64,000 nt of DNA from Balanoglossus misakiensis (taxonomy: Eukaryota > Hemichordata). This document shows positions 25,101 through 36,100 of the stretch, piece by piece; position 1 is the first letter of the stretch, and every line of letters starts with the position of its first letter. The stretch covers positions 9,176,001 through 9,240,000 of the forward strand of contig CM082579.2 in NCBI GenBank assembly GCA_040954595.2. The letters run 5' to 3'. The position numbers and the translations under genes are program-made. The notes beneath the pieces are model-generated. The model was not told where the DNA came from and did no database searches. It worked only from the letters and a program-made list of their open reading frames with translations.

Positions 25101-28100
25101 TCATTAATAGCGAAAGCACCGTATGGCCACACTCACATTATGCCAGCACCATATATTCATGCTTAGTTATAAGACGTTGAATGCACACTGATGGCCCGAC
25201 GTCCTCGGTGTTTTTTTGAAACCCGGTCTCTAACAACAATTTCTCTTCATAAGTAAAGAGTAATGTGTATTTTTATTACGGTTTTATATATGATACTGTG
25301 TGCAAAGTGAAGATTGTGTCAGTGAGGCAACATATATACATGTATGTTTAATCCACTTGGGTGACGTACTTGGCTCAGATGTGTGTTAATGTGTACTAAA
25401 CAAATTCAGATAGCGAGCCACAATATCTGTTGATGAGTTTCCATGGCAATTTTTTCAAAATGGCCGCCAATACAGATAATCTCACCCACAAAATACCAAT
25501 TATAAAACACCAAAATAAATTCATATTACAATATTTGAAACAAGAAACTGCTCAAGGAGTAATTTTCAAAATATTTATCATCACTAAACTAGTTATAGGG
25601 GTAAATACAGGATCGAGATTCAGTCGCTAAAGAAATTCAAGTTTGGTAATAACACCGGTTACAACAAACTTAGTTAAAACACTGTATAACCATAGATATA
25701 TTATAATAGTGGCCTGGCATAAACAAAATTTTCATAACATTTGGGCATTTTGTGATAAAAGTTTAACAAGTAAAGCTCAGTTGATTCGTTCTTTTCCCCA
25801 TAAAAATATCTTTGATGAACAAAATTCCAAATTTAGTCAACCCAGGAAAAACGGCATCTTGTTTCTCAACCTTATAAATTGATCTGACCAGTTTGAATCA
25901 GTGCAGAATCTAGCTTTTCTATTTTATCTTCATCAAATGATTTATGCAAATAAAGAATCACTTCCCCATAAAATGGTGGCAGAAATCCAGTATCATGACA
26001 GTCGATTGGTTTGTTAAAGTTACTATAGAAACTAACTATGTCTAGGTTGCATGTACATAGATAGATGTTAGGAATCCAAATCAAAATCTGTTTCAAACTT
26101 TTCATCCAATACTTGTCCTTCGGAAAGCGTTTTGATGAAGTCGCTTGAAGTGCTTTGTATTGCTCAAGTTATCGATAATTTTAATCGCACCTTGATGATA
26201 GTCAGCAGTTCTATTTTGACATGTTATTTTGTGTATTTTTGAACCCCCAAAATTAAAGAATAAAATGATAAAGTGAAAATAAGCTTCAAAACACCAAAAG
26301 TTTCCAGGATCACAGCTTTTCTGTAAAGAGTAAGATTTCGCTTACTTCATGCTATTAAATGAAATGAAGTTTTCCGTAATATCTCTTGCAAAGTCAGATT
26401 ACACATTGAGATATTAGAATGGAAGTACATTCCAAGTGACTTGTTGGGAGCATTGGGCCACCTAATCCCAGAAAATTGCAATAAGACCTGTTTTTCCATT
26501 TACCAATCTAAAGGCCAACTGCTTGTATATTTAGTTGGGTTTCTATAATTAACACACATTTTTGACAATATTTATGGCATGATGGACACTATTCTCGACA
26601 AATAAAATAATGTTGTGTCCTCCGCTGTAATTTTTATGAGTTTGGAATCATAGACACCATTTATTTTTTGGTCAACTCTGTTAACAGTCGACAAAACTGC
26701 TGGAGTGGAACTGATACATGATCTAAAGTATCAAGACATATGGTCGATTATTAACGTTTCAGCAATTCGACTTAAGTTTCTTAAATTTCCTATGGCATTT
26801 TGACAAACATCAACGCCCCGAAAAAACGTTGTCAACGCTGCGGTCGCGATTGTGGTCGAAACAAAGCCGACATTTTCGCATGGTTCGTTACCCGGGGTCC
26901 ATTTAGATTGCATTGCGTTTGAGGCCCTATGTGTATGTCTGACGACCAATAAACGTGACGACCGCGGACTCAGTTTGGATCAACGTCTATTTCGGGCAGT
27001 AGACTCTCCTATCAAGTTGATAAGGAAATTTTACCAGTCACGAGTAAGCCAAGCCCACATCCGTGTGCAAATCTGATATATCGGTGATCTGTTTATATGA
27101 TTATCATTAGCTAAGGTGGTAAATTGTTGTGATTCATATGTGTAATTTACGTACTGCAAGTTAAATATCGCAATTAGCCTAATGTTTGACCATAGACAGT
27201 ATGGTTTGATTTCTAGAGGAGCACCTATTAATCCGAGAACAAAGGGATTAAAAGTTGCGCCGTTAAATTGTGTTTTAATAACTTACTTACCCCTATAAGT
27301 AGTTTAGTAACCATAATATCTTTGAAAATCATTGTTTCCACAGTTCCTTGTATCAAATATAGAAATCTAAATTTATTTTGGTGTTCACAGATGTTATTTG
27401 GTGGGTGAAATTATCTGTATTGGTGGCCATTTTGAAAAATTGGTTGCCATGGAAACTCATCAACAGATATTTAGTGGCTCGCTATCTGAATTTGTTTAGT
27501 ACACATTAACACACATCTGAGCCAAGTTTGGTGCTTTTATCACAAAATGCACAATCGCTATGAAAATTAGGGTTTGGCCGCTCCACTACAGGGCTTTAGA
27601 CGGCCATATTGAATTGCCACATCGAGGCTCTTATCTCAAAATGAACTTCACACTTGAAGTATTGTTTTGAACAAGGTTTAAGTCCTTTATTAAAATAAAG
27701 AAAAGGTAATTTTTTCCAATGGTTGTGAGTTTTCAGTACATGTACTGTTACACCTAGCTTTATTATTATTTGGTAGCCAAAAATCAACGAATTATTCATA
27801 CAATATGCAAATTTGTGCATAATTATTGTTTTATTATTGCTATTTTGTGTTTATACAACCAAAAAAGTTGTTGATGTAAACATGTAGTTTATTTTCATTG
27901 TTTAAGGAGGTACGTGAACATTTCTTTGATGCTATTCATGTGAGAATTGCGATCCTTGGCGGCCATATTTGATTTGCCAAAACGAGGCTCTTATCTCAAA
28001 AAGATCTTTTGGGAACAGGCATTTTCGAAATCAGCGTAGTCGAATTGACCAAAAAACATATTTGGTTTGCTTGTACCAAAAAATGCCAGAGGGGGTCACA

Positions 28101-30051
28101 ATTTCTCAAATCTCCACCTGACTAATCTGGTGTATTATTTATTTTTCCCCATTTCACTCATTATAGTCGTCCAAAAAACAACAAATGAACGGACCTACCT
28201 GATACTCGGAATCTTTCAACCTCCGTTCTGTTTGCATTTTCTGTCCGTCAGAAATGGAAAGCGCAAAGAGTGAGAAGAGGAAAATAATAGGCATCAGGAA
28301 AAATACCAAATTGTATACAAAAATATATACATGTACTATAATACGATTTGGGAGTTCGTTGCAAGTACATGTACTATATACATAATTATGATGTGCTTGT
28401 ATAGTTTATGTCCATGCTATGGTGCTTATTATCTACAGTTGAATAGATGTTCACCAAAAGAATTGAATGAATAATGCAATGATGAATGTTTTTTTGTTTC
28501 TTGTCTCTATAGATTGTACAGTATGGTACATATTCATACTCATCAATGTATGTGTGTTCAAACGATAGGACAAGTTATCTACACCTGAAAATAACCCTGA
28601 GATGTTACTATTCGCTATTCTCGCTGAAAGACTCCATGTACGAAAACTATAGGATCATTAGATACATTCCATCGTCATTGACACGTACTTTAAAGGTTCT
28701 ACAATTCATGCGAATGATCGATAAATATCGGCGTGCACGATACACCTGTGTGCGTCTCGCATTATATGACATTATTACCATGACAATGGGTGATAGATTA
28801 CGGAATTTGCAAATTGGCTGGCCGGTTTATGCCAAATACTCGGATTCAACAACTGGTAACTCCCGTGGAGGTTCAGAAGACCGACGTCATATAGATAAAA
28901 GCCTCAGTAACGATTTTCTTGCAGTCATCAAGTGATCCTTATCAGATTGCACATGAAATAACAGTTACGTTTGAATGCGCAAATAATACAGCGTCGCTTT
29001 AGAGATATTCACGAAAATTTAGACATTGTGCGCATGATCAGTGTTTTCGGAGACCAATTTAAACAAACAAGTGACGTCGTTTACTTTAAAAGCAGTCAAT
29101 AGATTGTGAGTATTTGACATATTAAAAGCACGTCGCCATTTGCAAATTCCCTCTGGCCAGACTACAGATCCCAGGCCTATACGTAATAATGTGTGAGTAT
29201 TGTAAGAGTTATTCTAGCTGTTAGTTGGAAATGGACAATTAACGATTAGTTTCTATAACAGAGAGTGATATGGAGGAACACAGATTACACACTTTTATGA
29301 CCATCAAGCATGCCGGAAAAGGTGACAGATTGACATTACTTATTTTGCAGGCAGTGGCTAGACGAGAAGGTTGACAGACCGGCTGAACATGATAAAGGTT
29401 CGTTTGTATTTGCACATGCGCGTGGACTAGCGCAAGCGCGCATGTGCATTTGTACTTTCTTATTGCAGCTGTGGAATCGAGCTAAAAACCGGACTACTTG
29501 CGCCAGCGATGTTTTTGGTCACTCAGCAAAAATGTGCCCCACAATCTGTTACAGTTAAGTGCGAGAAGAGCTCCAGCCAAACTTAAGCAGAGATGTGCTA
29601 ATTATAATACGGTGAAATTGGCGAAGGATAATATTGCGTATTTCTTGGTGTAAGAATATTTGTGATTTAGCGTTCCACGGAGAGGGCCGTTTTATTTCTG
29701 ACGTAACCATCGAACATCGTCAGTCAAGTAGTCCTGTACCACACTGTCGCGGCGTTGTGCGCACACGGGTGATTTTTAGCTCGTTACGTCAGCCGTCGAT
29801 ATCATGAGGGCGTCTGTTTCTTTTTTGTTGGTTGCTTACCTGGACTTCGGGCTGTGTATCGTTAGTGGGAAATGTGAGAGGTTTAGTGCATAGGAGCGAA
29901 GATATATGAAAGAGAAAACGTGAGATAATTCAAACGATAAAAGCTTTGTCATGAGGGCAGAAGACGCGTAAAGTGCGAAGCGGCAAGATAGGAAATGCGA
30001 CGATACACAACAACTGGACAAGTGACGTGACCAAATGAGTAAAAATTCATC

Positions 30052-30109
<58 letters not shown>

Positions 30110-33100
30110 ATTGTAACCATATTTCATATGAAGCACAAACACCTTAGTTCGATATCAGGTATGTTAAACGTTGCAAAACATTCCAAACAAAAATTTCGTT
30201 TGCATGGTGTCCATTTCTAGTAATTTCTTCAGTGAGTTATTATAATTTGTTGACCGTTGTCATTTCTCTTCGAGAACTGCTTATCTGGAAATTGACGCAA
30301 TGCATGATGGTAGTCTTGAATGACTCTAAATCAAATATGTACAAAACAGGGCATAGATTTGAAGCGATTTACTGATCATCAACCGTAGTTGTATCAATGC
30401 AGTCTCTTGTTTATAAACGTCGTCGGGATGGCCCATACAAAAAACAACAACAACAACAACAACTGAACTAACCCGCGAACTCTTGGTGGCGCTGCGCTGT
30501 AACCGTTCCACCTGTCCACAGCACATGTTCTTCATCCACTGGAACAGGTAGAACACAGTCTTCGGGGTGGGGATAATGTTGAACGGCACGGGTAGGGTGC
30601 CGCCCTCCTCAAAATAACTCATCCATAGCCTCGACCTCGCAAACTTCCATTCCATGTCAGCTTTATTCTGTCAAAAATAGACGAATAACACTATACACTG
30701 CCATATTATGCAAACTTTACCGAGCCATCGACCGGCGCTGACACACTGCTCTGACACTCCGCGAGATGAAAATGCATTTATTGAATAGTATGTCGTTTTT
30801 AACGTTTCAATTGGTTGGTTGAGAGTAAACGCAGGGAACGACCCAAACCATAAGAACCATCATCATGAAAAAAAATCACGTAAATTTTATCGGTCGAATG
30901 ACCAAAACGTTCCTGTTTTTTGAATCAATGTGTGCATGCAAACTCGTCTAGAAATACATGTACATCTTCATTACCAATTTCGTGACAGATAACTTTAAAA
31001 TTCAAGGGAAAGCACAAAATAAATTACTTCCATCACTAAACTAATTGCCCTCTCTTTCTTACCTGGATCTTTTGGAATGAGCTGTTCATCATGGCAATTA
31101 GCATATTAATCAACACGATAATTGACGTCATGCAGTAGCAGGCCATCATGACCGCGCCAATCCATTCGGTGAACGTGTGGTGCGCCCTCACTTGTGTGTT
31201 GTTGATGTCGACGAGACCGAAAATGGTCCATATCAGCGTCTCCACTGCATTGAACAGTCTGAAAGATCGGAGAGATACAGGTTCAAGTCAAATCCTGGAA
31301 TAAGTCCAGATTTTTTTCGATGCATTGTTCAATGGCTTTGCCAGACAATAAGTTAGAATGTCACTGCAATGTCCATGGAATAGCTGGAAGGAATGTATCG
31401 CCATATATATCACAATAGAATAAACTAAGTACAATGTACATGTCTATGCCAAACTCCACCTATTTTGTGATAAAACACGGAAGTTAAAGCGTATGTCTCT
31501 TATGCAAATTTAGCCAGTTGCCATGGAAATTAAGATTTAGCCAATCTCAGATCTCCTGTGGGTGGCCAAGTTTGTCCACGCAGGGTTTAACTTTCAAAAA
31601 TTAAACTGAAAACCGCCGTCGAACTTTAATAGCAAATTAATGATTCGTGGAGTTGGGAAACTCGGTTTGACCGGAACGGGTTACACATAACTTACGTGGC
31701 GTAGGCATTGTTTTGATTTTCGCAGGTAACTCCCCGGCAGCCGTCATCGCTTGGTTCGTCGTAGAAAAAATAGAGCTGGTTGAGACCGACTGCGAACGAG
31801 GATAGCACGAGGATGATGATACACAGAAACTTGCAAATGTCCTCCACCATCCTGCCGAGCGAGATCTGCAGCGGTCCCAGTTGTGCGTTTGCAGTGAATA
31901 AGTAAAACATCCGGAGGGAGCTATGAGATTAAAAAAAAAAACAGTGATGACTACAGCGAGAGTTATGTTACAAAAACGGTGAAAAAATGACGCGTTATGA
32001 TCTCTCATCAATTCATATCATTATGGTAAACTATTGTAATGGGATATTTTGTCTAATGCACCCGAGACTTAATTAATGCCGCGCTGATAGACACAGTAGT
32101 GATTTTATTACCACCGCCGGTAATTGCAGAGCCTGAGAATGGGCTTCGAGAGTGATAGCCATAAGGTGTCAATCAAATGCCCGTTTTACATTCCGCAAAA
32201 ATGGATTACAAGTGAACGTACATGTACATGTACTTGCTTAGGTTACTCTTCACTTAAAACAACAGCATAGTTATCAGGGTTCAGGATAGTCTTGCTTGCC
32301 AGACCTCTGACCTGCAACGACTTGCGAAGCCGCGAGAGCGGGCAGTCATGCATACGTTAGAGCCCACACGCGGCAGCCGAGAGGTCTGACAAGTGAGACG
32401 AAGTTCACGGTGACAGCTGCGCAAAGGAATGGGTGTACATATCTTCATACTCTGAAGTACGGGTATACAGTTTACCTGAAGATATTGGCAACCGCAAACA
32501 CAGCCTCTGCAACCAGTGTTGGTTCCCATGCATTCCACTCCCTCCTCGGCAAAGAACTTCCGCGCTCCTAATGAATTGAACGAACGAATAAGTGAATGAA
32601 TGAATGAATGAATTTTGATGCTCCTAAGTCATTTATTTCCGGAGTAGGGGTACTTTTCTCGACCGGGCAAAATATCATAAGCGACCTAATTCTGTTATAC
32701 CGTTAAACGTCCGATGAGTGGGACAAATTCGTGGATATGTGAGCTGGTCATTTTACCTGAATGTAGGCCGTCACTCTCAAGCCTATCGTAGCTATGTACA
32801 TGCTGTTAATTATAAAATCCAACAAGTTCCACCAGTCTTTCATGTATTCATTCGGTCCTTTGTCCCAAAGCTGCTTGATTTCCGCCCACACGTAGCCTGC
32901 GAATGAATTAAAGGGATACTTAAATCTGAGTATTCAAAATGATCATGCGATGGCGCACTTTCCGGGGGGGGGGGGAGAGGGGCAAAGATGCCCGCCGTTA
33001 ACTCACCTGCAACGTAAACCATGATGCAGAGCTCCGTCATCGTCGGCGGCGGTCCTCGCAGATCCTTGCGGGCGGAGTAGGACTCCATGGACTGGGAGGC

Positions 33101-36100
33101 CAGCACGAGTAACACGATGAACACCGAGTCCGAGGCACAGTGGCAGATAAATTTCACAAATGGAAGACGGGCAAGTTTGCCGATGGCGGAGCAGGGCGCC
33201 ACCAAGTAAAAAACTGAGAGCAGGGGCGAGATCAGGGCCACGCATATAATTATGATAACCTTGAGGACCAGATGGTGGCGCCTCCAGCCGGTCAGGCCTT
33301 CGTACCAGAGTTCCGCTAGAAGCTGTTGGCAGTTCGGATGAGCAACAAACTACACAGAAGGAAAAAAAAATCGGAAAGAAAAAAGTTGTTAAAACATCAG
33401 TCGCTTGTTAAAATGTATAGGCTGGGCCTAAGTTGCACGTTTGTCGCCAGTGTTTGAAAACTTCGGTGAGCCTTTTTACACAAGTTTCCGTTGATTCCAA
33501 ACCGTCGTATCGAAACATCACAAAGATATATACTAGTAACACCTATAATAGGATTTTGAGTTCTGGATTGAGATATATATCCATGCGATTGTGTTTCACA
33601 CAGGCCACGTACCCTGCAGGGATCAGTTGTAACTTGGGTTTTAGGGTGGACGCATCACAACGTCCATGGCGCTTAGATATTGAGCATTAGCGCGTTGACC
33701 GACCAGGAAACACAGCTGACTGAATATGTTGCTCTCTGGGCTTGTTACAATCCTTGTACAAAAATGATCAGTATCCTGTTGAAGAGTGGACCACCTATAA
33801 AACGGTGGTGCTACTGGGGGGCTTTATTGCCATGCATTCCGCGTACTTTTTTATTCAGACTGCTTAACATGCAGCTCAAATAACACCATTTGATCTATTT
33901 CGCTCAAACTTTAATCCTTCGTTTGAGATGTCGACCCGGCCGCATGTGGATGCGTTGACCTTATTACAACATTCACCTGCACACTTCAAGAGTTGCCCCC
34001 ACTTTAAAATGGGATACGTTTCCCCGCGGGCATCAACATTATCGTTGTAAAATATCACCCTTTTTGTACTCACCGCTTTTTGCCGATATTTCACGGCCAG
34101 CTTGAGTCTGCTCAGTCGTTCGTAGCCGACCGGCGACGTCTCGTCCCTGTTGAGAATCACCTCGAGCTCCTGCGATCCCCTCGTCTGATCGAGCAAATCC
34201 TCAGAAAATGTTTTGCACTGCGCCACCAGGGCCTCGTAGTCCGCCTTGAACTCGTTCTCGATTCTGGCCAGCCTGCGCAGTTCGGCGCTCAGCTCGAACG
34301 CCGTCAAAATCGGGTCCTCGCACGTCAGCGAGATGAGCGAGGGGCTGGACAGTGCTTTGTAAATGTTGAGTCTCGACCGCGAGTGCCGGAGTCCGTCGTG
34401 TTTTATACTGGCCTTGCAGTCGTTGCATCCGCATTTGACGGGGTGCGGTTTTGGAATGGAAGCCCCTCGCTCGATAAGCATTTTTAAAATCTCGTAATTG
34501 TTCCTGTGCGCGGCCAACATGACCGGCGTGATGTCGGGCGTGAAGTCCGCCGTCTCGTTCTGGCCATGCAGAATTTGCGCCTGGAAGGGAAAGAAAACGA
34601 CAATTTTTCAATACTGGTGAGTTACTAGTGAAAGATCCGTTGATCCCACATCACAGGAAACCTGGAGGGGGGTGGGGGGGGGGGCGATTCTCTGAAGTGC
34701 TCACACGGGCAACTGGCATGGTACCATCGAAACTTGACCAAAGTGACCCAAAAGTTGTGTGGAACAATACAAAGAACCTCGAAAGAACTTTTTTCTATGG
34801 TAGACATACATCCGTCTTTACTGGACTGCGTCTGGTGAATTTGCTATTCTGAGCCGCCCTCTGCGATGTATTCCACGAGAGTCCCGGCCAACTGATGCCC
34901 CGTGCACTGTATTGGAAATCACAAACACGCGCAGGCGCATTACACTGTGTATTCTTGTGCCAACTTTGACAGTCTGCATATCTGAAAAGTCCAATTTCTT
35001 GATCGCTGAATGACCTCACTGGACGTGTTTCTTGCTGGTATGACTGCATGCTTCATTTAATGTTATTATACAATATTCATCCTTTCAGTAACATTTAAAA
35101 CTCATGTTTGTTCTAGGATGGGTTAGAGTGCATGTATGATTGACTGGCCAGAGTTTAAACTCAACATGGTAAACTCATATGCCAACAAAATGCCAGGATG
35201 TAAAGGTCACACGGGGGTCATGAAAATCCTCTATATTATCACTCCCTATACATATATACAGGAACAGACGTACCAAACCCAATCTCTAAAACCCCGCCGG
35301 GCCATATTCCGGTGGGGGCTGAAAATGACATGCACGACGCGACGAAAATCGCGGAAGTTCCTAGATTAAAGCATATTGGACTACCTCTCACGATACCGCC
35401 AGTCCAATTTTCTAGCGTCCAAACATCATTATATAGCTTATTTCATATGTATTGGATGCAGTTTCCGCATCGTGCACACAACGCAGCCCCGCTGCACAGT
35501 GCCGCTTTCAACTCCCAGCAAATTTGAGTGATTGACGGGAAATTAGTTCGGAAAGACGGATGAAAAAGCAGCGGCGCAGTAAAGCCATATCTCGTTCTTG
35601 CCTGTCGAACCCTATCTCCGTTGTCGATCAAGCGCGTCTCTCCGCGAAGGCTGTCAGGCTCGCCGCGCCTGAGTCCGTTGGCGTTACTGAGCCGGTGTAC
35701 ACCATCGTATACTACAGTAATCACGGAGCCCTGAATATCTCGTGAAGCTGTTCCCCCGTGATTCCACAGCTTCGACCAAGATGACACCGACACGATACAA
35801 ATGTACAAAGCGACTGTTTTACATGAATGTAATGTTAGATTTCCCGCGGCTGCTCATTTGTGTAGTAGGCATAAATACAATCACCATGCACCATCACCAC
35901 AATAACAATCTTGAATTTTTAAAAAATCATTTTTTTGTACTTTGGGTCTGGATTATGGCTTGAGGAGTACAGGCTACAATAGCTTGGTTGTGTTTTTTAT
36001 TTTGTCCTGCAGGAACCGGCTTTTGTCGAGTCATACAATTGTCGCCGATAACATTCACACGCACTTGAAAAGATAGCGCAAGTCCGGTATACATTTGTAC

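Larger units (their letters stand above)
28241..30472. other. TRPC intron between exon 8 and the microexon
   Basis: No exon seen. Contains a 12-bp perfect inverted repeat (29411-29448), a (TTGA)n repeat and a (CAA)n repeat beside the exon 8 donor. The open frame 28546-28935 (129 codons) shows no family resemblance and lies within chance length. Confidence 0.55.
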
